NCBI GenBank assembly: GCA_035772405.1
Contig: JAYKKM010000309.1
Span: forward strand, 1,222,001-1,286,000
Source of the DNA: Chrysogorgia sp. JL179-B06
Lineage: Eukaryota > Cnidaria > Anthozoa > Scleralcyonacea > Chrysogorgiidae
Length of the DNA stretch: 64,000 nt
Reading direction: 5' to 3'
The notes under the pieces were generated by a model. It was not told where the DNA came from. It saw nothing but the letters and a program-made list of their open reading frames with translations, and made no database searches. Below, in pieces: positions 21,998 to 33,246 of this stretch. Position 1 is the stretch's first letter. The number at the start of each line of letters is the position of its first letter. The position numbers and the translations under genes are program-made.

Positions 21998-23466
21998 TTA
22001 AATGAAATTCCTTCCTGATCCAGTATCCAGGTATGTCCAGAATACCTCCCCCTTTACCTTCGCTGGTATTATAGCTGGTAATGACTTTTCCTCAGTTGCT
22101 GATGTGTACCCAGTTAGAATCGTACCATCTCCACCATCTTTGTTTCCTTGGTTGCAGAGGCTTGTGTGGTGTTTGGCCCCACAATGGTAACATCCACGGC
22201 TGCGACATTGGTTACCTCTATGCCCTGCAGAGGCACAGTTAAAGCACAGGTTATTATCCACAAAGAATGTCTTTCGTTTGGTTATTGTGCCAAAAGACTT
22301 ACATTTATCACTCCAATGGTCTTCCTTGCAGAAGATGCAATGAGGGGTCTTCTTTTCACCCTTGGCTGCTCCCCTGTCTCCCTTCTGTGTAAACATGTTT
22401 CTTTCCTTCCTTCGAGGGTCGTATGGTGTTTTTTTGGATTTCCTCTGCTTTGTTGCTTCTTAACCATTTCTGTAGGTTGTCGATTAAATATTCCATATTC
22501 CATTTTTCCCATTCATCATCAGTTCTGACTAAATCAGGTTTGACTTGTCGTAACTTGTTATGCGTGCACATCACGAACCCATCCAATTTGACCTGTTCTC
22601 CAAGGGTCTGTAAGGCGTCGTAATTTTTGCTTAAACTCTCGTAGAACGCTTGTACTCTTTCATATGCAGATCCTTTGACGCGGGCAAGATTTACAATTTC
22701 ATCGACATGAGCATTTACCAACAACCGTATGTGTCCATAATCTTTCTTCAATCGTTCCCAAGCGGTCTTATAGTCCAGAGATCCAGGTCTAAGATTTGAT
22801 ATCTTGTCTCTCACCTTCCCGGGACACCATTTCAAGTAGATAACCAAACTTGTCTTCATCTGTGATGGGCTTGCAATCCACTTGAGTTATGAACATATTC
22901 TCGAATCTGACCAAGTCTGCAGCGGTCCCTTTGAACGGCGTTATTTTTAGTTTGGGGAGTTTCGCTTGGGTGGCTTTGGCTGCTTTTTCCATTGCTAGTT
23001 TCCTTTCGGTCATCTCGAGTTCTGTTTGGAATTTCTCTTGCCATAGTTGTCTTTCCTCATGTCGAATTTCTTCTCGGTGTTGTTCTTCTTCCTCGCGCTT
23101 TGCTTCTCGTTTCTTGTTTTCTTCTTCGCGGTCGATTTCGTTCTTTTCCTTGGCCAAAATGTCTTCCAAATTGTTCATCTCCGCTATCCATGGTAAGTAC
23201 TTGTCTTTTGCGTTTTTCTTCCATTGTCGTATTGCTCTCGCTGTGTAAATGCCAAGCTCAACTTTCACTTCCTGCATACGCGAAACCAGGTTGTATATTT
23301 CATCAAGAATGGATGTCGTTCGATTTCTTACCGTCTCCATCTCTTTGTGGTCTTTTTCGTTGATTAGTTCATCGGTCGTTTCGAGATAGTATTTTAGTTT
23401 GTCAATTTCTTTGTTGATTTTGACTTCCAATTGTAATTATTCTTCGTTTGGTTCGGGGTCATCCAT
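21998..23466 (-). pseudogene. BEL element 1: gag and protease N-terminus
   Basis: An ATG at 23,466 begins MDDPEP, followed after nine codons by an in-frame TAA. The downstream frame then has a long Lys/Glu coiled-coil region (residues about 60-160), the conserved LPKLKITPFKGT motif of BEL gag, and, after a frameshift near 22,840, the capsid-like region with WERLKKDYG and GFVMCTHNKL. A third frame (22,396-21,998) holds three zinc knuckles (CIFCKEDHWSDKC, CFNCASAGHRGNQC, CYHCGAKHHTSLC) and the protease active site LDTGSG. A stop follows directly after NFI. At least one nonsense change and two frameshifts make it a pseudogene. Confidence 0.88.
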
Positions 23467-23556
23467 ATTGATGAGCTTGTTGTTAAGACGTTTTATCGAC
23501 GACACAGCGCGTTCACGCGTTGTTTATAATATAATCCGAATGTTTGTTGTGTAAGA

Positions 23557-23573
23557 TCCTGGTCACGGCACCA
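23557..23573 (-). other. Primer-binding segment of BEL element 1
   Basis: On the minus strand the 5' LTR is followed by TAG and then TGGTGCCGTGACCAGGA, the position where a tRNA 3' end primes reverse transcription. I did not match it to a specific tRNA. Element 2 has TGGCGACCCCGG at the same place. Confidence 0.75.
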
Positions 23574-23576
23574 CTA

Positions 23577-23751
23577 TGTTCCGAAGTTGCTCTCGAAACA
23601 CAATAAATCTCCTTGGTTCAATAGTTGTTTTATTTTATATCTCTCTTTTAAATACTCCCTTCGATAATCTACCAAAAACTCGTCCTCTCTGTCACTTGAC
23701 TAAAAACAGTTCTAACACGGGGGAGGGGTGGGACATCCAAAGTAGTCCTCA
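23577..23751 (-). repeat. 5' LTR of BEL element 1
   Basis: This 175-bp copy of the LTR at 17,994 is bounded by TG...CA on the minus strand and followed outward by CATA, the right target duplication. A promoter is expected here, but I see no clear TATA motif. Confidence 0.92.
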
Positions 23752-23755
23752 CATA

Positions 23756-24000
23756 ACCTGACGTGATTCCTCACGTAGATTTTGTCGTTTTTGGCGGATT
23801 TTAAGCAGTTTAAGCCACAAAAAAGTCAAAGAATACCTGGATACAAAGCTAATCAAGGTACTAACACAACATAATGTTTAACTGCAACGTTGAGTGTATT
23901 TTCATCGCTAAAATCGCCAAGGTGTTTTCATCAAAGGCTTCCTAGCAAAAACGTGCGTTTCTATGTGCTAGCAACGTCTCTTATAACAGGTAAATCTACA
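23756..24000. other. Short non-coding stretch
   Basis: No recognisable feature between the BEL target duplication and the first copy of the direct repeat. Confidence 0.4.
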
Positions 24001-24255
24001 TTTATGTCTTCCGTGCCGTCTAAATAAAACTTAATTATACCTTTGGCATATTTCGTGTTGCTTTTCCTGAGCTCTGTTTAATGGGCCGACATGTGAAGAA
24101 GAGAGAGACTATGACTCGTTTGGGATAATTTGGCTAGAGTTACCAGTCCCCTAGCCGTTTTATTAAAACGTTTATAATATAAATTGTAAAAAATGCATTT
24201 TAGAAATGTTATAGAATGTCTGTGTCCAGTAAAGCTGAGGGCCAATAACGCCAAC
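24001..24255. repeat. Direct repeat copy A (about 250 bp)
   Basis: The segment from TTTATGTCTTCCGTGCCGTC to GGGCCAATAACGCCA recurs at 24,601-24,855 with about a dozen differences. It can be trimmed to TG...CA, as for LTRs of a small terminal-repeat retroelement, but I see no primer site after it and no convincing target duplication. Confidence 0.75.
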
Positions 24256-24600
24256 ACATTATACGTCCAATATCTATAATAAGTACATAGAAAATGGAGG
24301 TTGCTATGGGGAGGAAGGTAGGTAACAAACAAATTGTATTCTTGCACGTCTTCACTCGTTCGTGGACGGAGGTGAATGACAACGTATAGTGATATAGACC
24401 GCGTTGTTGTACCCATTTCCTCCTGGTTACAGTCTGTTAATGCTCCATGATAATATCTTATTCACAGTGTTTATGGAATTCGTAATCAGTAAATTATAAG
24501 TACTTGACATTTGTTAGGATAACGCACTTGAAGTAATCTTTACTACAAACACCGACAAAACGGAAGACATAAAATTCCTATTCGCGAGCAAATATTTTAT

Positions 24601-24855
24601 TTATGTCTTCCGTGCTGTCTAAATAAAACTTAATTACGTTTGGCATATTTCGTGTTGCTTTTCCTGAGCTCTGTTTACTGGGCCGACATGTGAAGAAGAG
24701 TGAGACTATGACTCGTTTGGGATAATTTGGCTAGGGTTACCAGTCCCCTAGCCGTTTTATTAAAACTTTTACAATATAAATTGTAAAATATGCATTTTAG
24801 AAATTCTATAGAATGTCTGTGTCCAGTAGTAAAGGTGAGGGCCAATAACGCCATA
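24601..24855. repeat. Direct repeat copy B (about 250 bp)
   Basis: Same orientation as copy A, 600 bases away. The 345 bases between the copies are non-coding. Either a LARD/TRIM-like LTR pair or a simple segmental duplication. Confidence 0.75.
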
Positions 24856-24977
24856 ACATCTACGCGCAGCGAAGATTCCGCCCCACCCGAGGGAAATGCA
24901 ACACGAATGTTGGTGCGGATAAAATTATTAGGATTTTTAAAAGAACATGCAACAGTTGCCGTTGCGAACTGTTATGT

Positions 24978-25540
24978 CTATACACAGCAAAATCGTGATT
25001 CTTATTTTAAGAAAAAAAATTCTTGTTTTAAGCAAGATATTGCTTAAAACAAGTATAATCATTCTTGTCCATATACACAGCAAAATTGTGAATTCTTATC
25101 TAGAATAAAATTCTTGTTAAATTCTTATTTTAGTCAATATTTTACTTAAAATGAGAAATATCAAGAAAATTATTCTTACCAAGAATCGATTTTACTTAAA
25201 ACAAGAAAAAAATATTCTTACCAAGATTAATAAGAACCTGATTTTTCTTAAAATAAGAAAAATATTCTTGCCAAGAATAAACAAGAACTTGATTTTTCTT
25301 AAAATAAGAAAATTATTCTTACCAAGAATAAACAAGAACTTGATCTTTCTTAAAATAAGAAAATTATTCTTACTAAGAATAAACAAGAACTTAATTTTTC
25401 TTAAAATAAGAAAAATATTCTTACCAAGAATAAAGAAGAACTTTATTTTTCTTAAAATAAGAAAAATATTCGTTCGAAATATTCTGTCCAAGAAAATATA
25501 GAAAATATTCTTACCGAGATTAAACACGAAGACATAAGTA
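24978..25540. repeat. Palindromic AAGAATATTCTT array
   Basis: About ten copies of a module combining TTTTTCTTAAAATAAGAAAA, TATTCTTACCAAGAAT and AAACAAGAACTT. The first 92 bases (TACACAGCAAAATCGTGATT to TTCTTGTCCATA) recur in reverse complement at the exact centre of the giant inverted repeat (31,652-31,748). Long open frames on both strands (116 and 122 residues) are by-products of the stop-poor repeat. Confidence 0.8.
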
Positions 25541-26475
25541 TATATGTTCACTGAAAACAAGCAAAAAGGATAGTGATATATTATTTTTATAAGAAATGGA
25601 AATACATGTATGAAGGAATACAGGTATATACTTCATGGAAGTCCACATATAGTACCCGCGATAACTTCGTCTATCCCCCCCCCCCCCCCCCCGTTTAGTG
25701 GAGCTCGTGATGACTACGGAGGAGGCTAAACCCTAACTAAAACGACTAATAGCGTAGAGTCTGGCTACTATTTCTTTTGTTATGGCCGCAAGAATTATGG
25801 GTGAAAGCGGACAAACATCGGTTACACGTCAACTATATGCCGGACTATCATGAAGTATTTCCCGAAATACGCATGCGCTGTTCAGTCTGTTGGTTTACAA
25901 TGGTTTGTGGGATAGCGTCCTTCAAACTTCAGTTGGAGCTAGAAAACAGCGTGCTTGTCAATCCTTATCGATTGCTTGAAAGAATTTGGAACAATTACCA
26001 ATACATAATGTCTGAAGATGTTTGCCAGGATTGCGGAAATCAATAAACAAGTTGCTGGCGATCTTAAAGGTAGGACTGGCTTGTATTGTTGTTTAATATA
26101 AGACGTATCGCAAACAAATATTTACATTATAAATTTGAATTTACCGCGCGAGCCATGCCATTGCGCTGTTTTATAACTGATTTTAATGACATTACACAAT
26201 TGAATTGAAATATTTATACAAACAAATAATTTGCCAGGGTGTATTTTGGTATGGTCGTGGAAAAATTGTGTGATCCTAGCAAATTTGAAATAAGGAAAGT
26301 ATTCAAAGTATGGACGTGTGGATTCCATAACGAACTTTCCACCCACTATCCAGGCTATTATTTATATATATATACAGTTGTCCTTGTTATATATTACGAG
26401 TAGATGCAACAGTAAGATTGTTTTGGAGTTTTAATGGACTTTTGCCCTTTTGACAAGTCGAGTTGTCTGAAAGAG

Positions 26476-26513
<38 letters not shown>

Positions 26514-26737
26514 TATATATATATATATTGAGCTTCTGAAACCTACTTCTTTTTATTCTTTGGTAGATTTGATGGGTTAACAAATAATTACATAAAGTGG
26601 TTGTATTGAGGTGATGCAAGGTCTTGCTTCTGGAAAATTATCTTCATGGTAAGTTTTATATTTTGGATATTGTTAATTTAACATCTGCTTTATAAAGTAT
26701 ATATATATAAATATATATAGGTAATATTTGGCATTTC
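25541..26737. other. Non-coding stretch with homopolymer and TA runs
   Basis: It contains an 18-base C run at about 25,675-25,692 and a (TA)n run at about 26,478-26,530. An 89-residue open frame at 25,777-26,046 contains MSEDVCQDCGNQ near its end but has no family I recognise and no splice context that settles it. Confidence 0.45.
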
Positions 26738-28560
26738 ACTGCACTAGCATCGCAGGGTTGCGGGTTCAATTCCAGCCGGAAGGCCTTGAAGTTGCATTTT
26801 TCGCAACTGGTCCCGGTTTGGTCTTACATTGTATATATTCCAACACTCGAAATTTTCCTTCACCACTAATCCATATGAACATGTAGTTTAATCGAGTGAA
26901 ATGCCAAATATTACCTATAATATACCCAGAATCTAATATCCCGGCATTACCACCACTATATATACAGAACTCGTGACTAGGCTCTCGGCAACGGCTTCTG
27001 TAGCTCACTGGTCAGAGCACTGCACTAGCATCGCAGGTTCAATTCCCAGCCGGAAGGCCTTGAAGTTGCATTTTTCGCAACTGGTCCCGGTTTGGTCTTA
27101 CAATGTATATATTCCAACACTCGAAAGTCGAAATTTTCCTTCACCACTAATCCATATGAACATGTAGTTTAATCGAGTGAAATGCCAAATATTACCTATA
27201 ATATACCCAGAATCTTATCCCAGCATTACCACCACTATATATACAGAACTCGTGACTAGGCTCTCGGCAACGGCTTCTGTAGCTCACTGGTCAGAGCACT
27301 GCACTAGCATCGCAGGTTCAATTCCCAGCCGGAAGGCCTTGAAGTTGCATTTTTCGCAACTGGTCCCGGTTTGGTCTTACAATGTATATATTCCAACACT
27401 CGAAATTTTCCTTCACCACTAATCCATATGAACATGTAGTTTAATCGAGTGAAATGCCAAATATTACCTATAATATACCCAGAATCTTATCCCGGCATTA
27501 CCACCACTAATGACTATATATACAAAACTCGTGACTAGGCTCTCGGCAACGCCTTCTGTAGCTCAGTGGTCAGAGCACTGCACTAGCATCGCAGGGTCGC
27601 TGGTTTAATTCCAAGCCGGAAGGCCTTGAAGTTGCATTTTTCGCAACTGGTCCCGGTTTGGTCTTACAATGTATATATTCCAACACTCGAAAGTCGAAAT
27701 TTTCCTTCACCACTAATCCATATGAACATGTAGTTTAATCGAGTGAAATGCCAAATATTACCTATAATATACCCAGAATCTTATCCCAGCATTACCACCA
27801 CTATATATACAGAACTCGTGACTAGGCTCTCGGCAACGGCTTCTGTAGCTCACTGGTCAGAGCACTGCACTAGCATCGCAGGTTCAATTCCCAGCCGGAA
27901 GGCCTTGAAGTTGCATTTTTCGCAACTGGTCCCGGTTTGGTCTTACAATGTATATATTCCAACACTCGAAATTTTCCTTCACCACTAATCCCATATGAAC
28001 ATGTAGTTTAATCGAGTGAAATGCCAAATATTACCTATAATATACCCAGAATCTTATCCCGGCATTACCACCACTATATATACAGAACTCGTGACTAGGC
28101 TCTCGGCAACGCCTTCTGTAGCTCAGTGGTCAGAGCACTGCACTAGCATCGCAGGGTCGCTGGTTTAATTCCCAGCCGGAAGGCCTTGAAGTTGCATTTT
28201 TCGCAACTGGTCCCGGTTTGGTCTTACAATGTATATATTCCAACACTCGAAATTTTCCTTCACCACTAATCCATATGAACATATAGTTTAATCGAGTGAA
28301 ATGCCAAATATTACCTATAATATACCCAGAATCTTATCCCGGCATTACCACCACTATATATACAGAACTCGTACTGACTAGGCTCTCGGCAACGCCTTCT
28401 GTAGCTCAGTGGTCAGAGCACTGCACTAGCATCGCAGGGTTGCGGGTTCAATTCCCAGCCGGAAGGCCTTGAAGTTGCATTTTTTGCAACTGGTCCCGGT
28501 TTGGTATTACAATGTATATATTCCAACACTCGAAATTTTCCTTCACCACAAATCCATATG
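26738..28560 (+). repeat. Tandem array of tRNA-headed SINE units, 7 copies
   Basis: Units of about 275-285 bp repeat head to tail. Each full unit has a tRNA-like head: A box (TAGCTCAGTGGTCAGAGCA), an anticodon loop reading AGC (Ala-like) and B box GGTTCAATTCC, with acceptor pairing GCCTTCT / GGAAGGC (for example 28,111-28,184). The SINE body follows (CTTGAAGTTGCATTTTTCGC, CCCGGTTTGGTCTTA, TTTTCCTTCACC) and then a spacer with CTCGTGACTAGGCTCTCGGC. The first copy lacks the A box. Two haplotypes of the head (GCTTCTG..CACTGG and GCCTTCTG..CAGTGG) alternate, indicating block duplication of pairs. Head-to-tail SINE tandems arise by unequal exchange and not by retroposition alone. Confidence 0.85.
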
Positions 28561-28848
28561 AATATATATATATATACATGTATATATGTTTGTTATGAGA
28601 TGGCTCTCCACATTCGAATTTTGAGCTGGGCTCTGATATTCATTTTACGATTCATTTTACGACTCTTAAAAGTTGGTATACTGCCGAAATTGTGCATGGG
28701 AGGTCTAACATTTCGAGCAAAGGTCCTTCGTCGCACAGTGAAATATGTTGTATATTTATATATATATTGATGTTGTGAATGTGGGATCTTGGAGTAGATA
28801 GACAATACATGGGCAATCATCAAGCTCAAATCCTCAGAAATTGTTTCT

Positions 28849-28922
28849 GAGTCCAGGACAGGGATTGAACCTGTAACCTCTGATTGCCGGTGAGACGCTC
28901 TAACCATTTAGCTACTGAGACT
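28849..28922 (-). repeat. tRNA-like SINE head in left arm
   Basis: Minus strand: GAGTCTCAGTAGCTAAATGG carries an A box, and GGTTCAATCCCTGTCC the B box. The anticodon region does not pair cleanly. The right-arm copy (about 36,085-36,150) has lost about 27 bases including the A box. Confidence 0.6.
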
Positions 28923-31011
28923 CAGATGGAGAGCGAGAGTTACAATGTCGATGTACTGGTTTGATTGATATATGTACTTGACGATACTTAATTGAGCTTG
29001 ACGATTGCCCATGTATCGTTTACAGTGAAATATATTAATTATACTTGTGTTTGGATAAAAGTATCCAAACATGGGAATTTAATGCAGTGTAAAAGCAGTC
29101 TCGTATACATGTACATGTATACCCTATTGCATTACACTGTACTTTTTGTTTTATGTTTTATATATTAAAATATTAAATATATATTTTGCTATATATGTTT
29201 ACTGGAAATTATCAGGAAATATATACTGTACTTATATCCTCTGGATTCAGAACTAGTTCATTAACATGAGTGATATTTGCTTGTAGATAAGTCCTGGGGT
29301 TGGTTGTTCAAATCCTTATATATATAAGCTATATATATAGCTTATCCAGTGAATATATTTTCTATCCACTGAAGTGAATGGCCATCTCAGTAAAATAGTG
29401 AGTGAAATTACCACCATTAGTTGAATATGTTGTTGAAAACATGGCTGGTGATTTTAACCTGCTATTTTTCTTAGATGGTCATTCAGTGGATATAAATATA
29501 TATTCACTGGATAGGATTTATCCATTGGATAAGCTATCCAGGCTTTGAACAACCAACTCCAGATATTAAGTAAGATACAGTGTATCTGCAGTTCGAACAA
29601 CATGCCACAGACTCAACCGAACAAAACTTCAAGAGCAGTTAAATATATATTATTAAAGTCAATATTTAGCATTAAACTTGCCCATCCAAACATGCATATT
29701 GTACTGTAGGGCAGATCCAATATGAAATAAGGAAATGCATGTTATTGTTTTAAAAGTTGCATGGCTGGTGTATTTCAATTGGTGAGACCGGTTCCTTAAT
29801 AGTTCCTGGTAAAATACTCTTCTACATATATTTTATACATATATTGTATAATAAAGTACCGGTATAAGGTTTTTTATATAAAAAGGTTGTTATCGTGTTG
29901 TTTTAATAAAAGCTTCTGTTATGTTTGGATTTGAATGAAATGGCATTCTGTTATAGCTATTACATATACTGTATACTGCCATGCAATGCATAATTAAATT
30001 TTAAACATCCAGAATTTCTGGTTAAGGTTGCCGTGACTGAGTGTCAGGGTCATTTTGCAACCATCTGAATGTTAGCAGATGGCACTGCGAACTGCAAACA
30101 ACTTCAGGGCAACCTAATTTACATCTTTACTCCCTAATTATTCTTATTAATTTTATTTATTCTTATTGTGCATCTTTTGTTTTTAGCTGATAGTACCATA
30201 CAGGTATGTCTTGATCAGGATAACATTATCCAAAGGACAGTGGAATTCACAGGAAATAACAATATGGTTGGAACTGGAAGGAAGATGACAAAATTACAAC
30301 TTACAAAGCTGAGAGAAGCTAATGTACATTGATATGATTATTTTTATTATTACTGTAGAGAAGGAAAATTTATTGCATTAACATTACAGCAACATCATAA
30401 CCTTAACATTATTTATAAACCTTTTTCGTAAAGATTGCAGCTGAAACAAGGCTTGTGGGTCAACAATTGAAATTTGCTATACATATATTCATTTGTTGTT
30501 TGGACTGAGACAAAACAAGTAATTTTGACCCATAAGCCTCGTTCCTGTGATGTCTGCCATCTTTATCCAAAAGACCTATATCTAATTATACCTTAGGTGG
30601 TGTTTATATGGAGGCTAGCCAGCTCAGGTACCCGGGCAGACTGCTATACATTTTCACTAATCCTGCATTAATATTTATAGTTTTAATAATAGTTTTAAAT
30701 ATTTACAGTATATATAAGGGGACCTGTACTTTTGCATACAGTTATACTTGGCATGCATGGTTATAGCATTTAATTTGTTCGCAGTATTTTCATGTAGGAC
30801 TATAATCTTGAATTTTATTTATTTAAATAAATGTTTGTATATTTATATACATGTTCTAATATGTTAATTGTTTGTGGTTGCGATTCTTGCAGTTTATATA
30901 AAAGTAAGAATCAAATGCTAGACTAGACAAATTCAGTTTGCTTAGGATATTACTTGTTTTGAGCACAAATATTCTTGAAAGATTCTTGCCAATAATTATA
31001 TTATTACTTAA

Positions 31012-31321
31012 AGGTGCCGTCCAGTCCGTTCTGCGCATGTCCACGTTTCTGTTTACATCGTTTGTTTACATTGCATTATATAAACATTGAACATGAAGTA
31101 TTGCGGATTTTTTGCACACGCTTGAGCTTTTCCGCCGAAAAAGCGTGTCATAATAAGCTGTTTGGTTCCTAAATGTTGTTAATATATCAAACTACCACTC
31201 GTGCCTTCGCCACCTTTAACGAATACTCGCTTTCGAACTGTCGCAAATCTATTCCGTTAAAGTTTGTGTGTCCTCAACGTTTGAAATATCACACATGCGC
31301 AGAACAGACTGGACTGCACCT
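31012..31321. mobile_element. 310-bp MITE at TTAA, absent from the mirror arm
   Basis: AGGTGCCGTCCAGTCCGTTC at the left and the complement of TGCAGTCCAGTCTGTTCTGC at the right are inverted ends, flanked by TTAA at 31,008-31,011 and 31,322-31,325. The equivalent place in the right arm (about 32,083) has one TTAA and no insert. That proves both the ends and the target site. The class is Kolobok or piggyBac by target duplication. Confidence 0.9.
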
Positions 31322-31324
31322 TTA

Positions 31325-32080
31325 ATATGTAGGCAAGAATAAAATTGCTCAATTTAGGCAAATATTTTCCTAAAATTAGAATTATTTTCTCAAAACAAGA
31401 ATCGGGTAAGAATTATATTCTTGGTAAGAATATATTCTTGCTAAGAATAATATTCTTACTATATGGACAAGAATAATTTTACTAGTTTTAAGCCATTTTT
31501 TGCTCAAAACAAGAATTGTTTTCCTTAAAATAAGAATCGGATAAGAAATATATTGCTTATTTAAATCACATATGTTCTTGTCAAGAATAATGTTCTTGAC
31601 AAGAATAATATTCTTGGCAAGAATGGCATTCTTGATAAGAATAATATTCTCACTATATGGACAAGAATGATTATACTTGTTTTAAGCAATATCTTGCTTA
31701 AAACAAGATTTTTTTTTCTTAAAATAAGAATCACGATTTTGCTGTGTAGTGAGAATATTATTCTTATCAAGAATGCCATTCTTGCCAAGAATACTATTCT
31801 TGTCAAGAACATTATTCTTGACAAGAACATATGTGCTTTAAATAAGCAGTATATTTCTTATCCGATTCTTATTTTAAGGAAACAAATTCTTGTTTTGAGC
31901 AAAAAATGGCTTAAAACTAATAAAATTATTCTTGTCCATATAGTAAGAATATTATTCTTAGCAAGAATATATTCTTACCAAGAATATCATTCTTACCCGA
32001 TTCTTATTTTAAGAAAATAATTCTAATTTTAAGAAAATATTTGCCTAAATTGAGCAATTTTATTCTTGCCTGCATATTAA
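31325..32080. repeat. Palindromic AAGAATATTC array at the symmetry centre
   Basis: Both arms end in repeated words such as TTCTTGACAAGAATAATATT and AAAACAAGAATTG. The unpaired centre (31,652-31,748) holds a smaller hairpin, TTGTTTTAAGCAATATCTTG, and matches the start of the 24,978 array in reverse. Confidence 0.8.
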
Positions 32081-32749
32081 GTAATAATATATATTGGCAA
32101 GAATCTTTCAAGAATATTTGTGCTCAAAACAAGTAATATCCTACGCAAACTGAATTTGTCTAGTCTAGCATTTGATTCTTACTTTTATATAAACTGCAAG
32201 AATCGCAACCACAAACAATTAACATCTTAGAACATGTATATAAATATACAAACATTTATTTAAATAAATAAAATTCAAGATTATAGTCCTACATGAAAAT
32301 ACTTCGAACAAATTAAATGCTATAACCATGCATGCCAAGTATAACTGTATGCAAAAGTACAGGTCCCCTTATATATATACTGTAAATATTTAAAACTATT
32401 ATTAAAACTATAAATATTAATGCAGGATTAGTGAAAATGTATAGCAGTCTGCCCGGGTACCTGAGCTGGCTCGCCTCCATATAAACACCACCTAAGGTAT
32501 AATTAGATATAGGTATTTTGGATAAAGACATCACAGGAACGAGGCTTATGGGTCAAAATTACTTGTTTTGTCTCAGTCCAAACAACAAATGAATCTATGT
32601 ATAGCAAATTTCAATTGTTCACCGTGAGTTTGTTTTTGACCCACAAGCCTTGTTTCAGCTGCAATCTTTACGAAAAAGGTTTATAAATAATGTTAAGGTT
32701 ACAGTACTGCTCAGAAATAACCTAACAAAAACCGAGCCCAAGACGCGAT

Positions 32750-32890
32750 CGTTTTGCGGTTCGTTTGCGTGCGTCTTGCGGTTCGTCTGCGTGCGTCTTG
32801 CGGTTCGTCTGCGTGCGTCTTGCGGTTCGTCTGCGTGCGTCTTGCGGTTCGTCTGCGTGCGTCTAGCGGGTAGTATGCGTGCGTCTTGCG
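32750..32890. repeat. 22-bp subterminal tandem repeat, left
   Basis: The unit TGCGTGCGTCTTGCGGTTCG plus TC repeats about six to seven times with few changes. Open frames on both strands across it are artefacts of a stop-free unit. Confidence 0.85.
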
Positions 32891-33005
32891 GTTGACTGAA
32901 TCTGCGTTCCACGAGACGCAACGTTCGTAGTGTGTTCGTCTCACTTCGGAACGAAGGTCAACAACCACAAAGTAGCGACAGTGTTTACAGTAATAGTGAT
33001 GGGTA

Positions 33006-33127
33006 AGGCCCGGGTCAAACGTCGAACTTTTCATAAGTCGAACTCAATGTAAATTTGGAAACTCCTTTGTTTAAGTTCATTTGCATTGAGTTCGACTCAT
33101 GAAATGTTCGACGTTTGACCTGGGCCT
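33006..33127. mobile_element. 122-bp hairpin MITE
   Basis: AGGCCCGGGTCAAACGTCGA and its complement at the right form arms of about 45 bp, including AGTCGAACTCAATG / CATTGAGTTCGACT. It is a miniature foldback inside the larger TA element. Confidence 0.75.
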
Positions 33128-33246
33128 AAGCTTTCGGAATACGCGAGGAGCAGAATTATTTCGTTGAAGTCTACCGGAATTTCAACCGTACGAATTACGA
33201 AAATGCTTGGAGAAGAAGGACCTTGGAACAAACTTGCAACATTGAA

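Larger units (their letters stand above)
17994..23751 (-). mobile_element. BEL/Pao LTR retrotransposon 1, full length, inactivated
   Basis: The element runs from 23,751 to 17,994 on the minus strand. It has two LTRs of 175-176 bp starting TGAGG and ending GGAACA, a primer-binding segment directly after the 5' LTR, gag with zinc knuckles, aspartic protease, RT, RNase H, integrase and the BEL C-terminal domain in that order, and a purine tract (AAGGGGAGGG) abutting the 3' LTR. CATA flanks both sides (17,990-17,993 and 23,752-23,755). The domain order PR-RT-RH-IN and 4-bp duplication fit BEL/Pao. The coding region is broken at many points, so this copy cannot make full proteins. The LTRs differ at about six positions, so it is not brand new. 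Confidence 0.93.
28514..31651 (+). repeat. Giant inverted repeat, left arm
   Basis: This arm reads as the reverse complement of 31,749-36,466 over its whole length, with only scattered differences by eye. It begins inside the tail of the last SINE unit and ends in an AAGAATATTCTT array. Landmarks are TGGCTCTCCACATTCGAATT at its start, CAGGTACCCGGGCAGACTGC at about 30,627 and GACAAATTCAGTTTGC at about 30,926. It includes a minus-strand tRNA-like head (about 28,849-28,922). I see no protein-coding content. Confidence 0.9.

Noticed and set aside
24001..24855. Small LTR retrotransposon with 250-bp LTRs
   Set aside because: TG...CA borders can be drawn, but no primer site, purine tract or target duplication is convincing; kept only as a direct repeat pair.
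25151..25560. Two long overlapping open frames (116 and 122 residues) on opposite strands
   Set aside because: They read through the AAGAATATTCTT array, are low complexity (Lys/Ile/Leu/Phe) and repeat every few residues; the repeat unit simply lacks stop codons.
26990..28470. True tRNA-Ala gene cluster
   Set aside because: The heads fold as tRNA-like with an AGC loop, but every unit is followed by the same SINE body, the same tail occurs without the head at 585-690, and the acceptor sequence is not that of a normal tRNA-Ala.
32650..33034. Arg/Thr-rich frames of 81-107 residues on both strands
   Set aside because: They translate the 22-bp subterminal repeat; frames are open on both strands and change register with the repeat.
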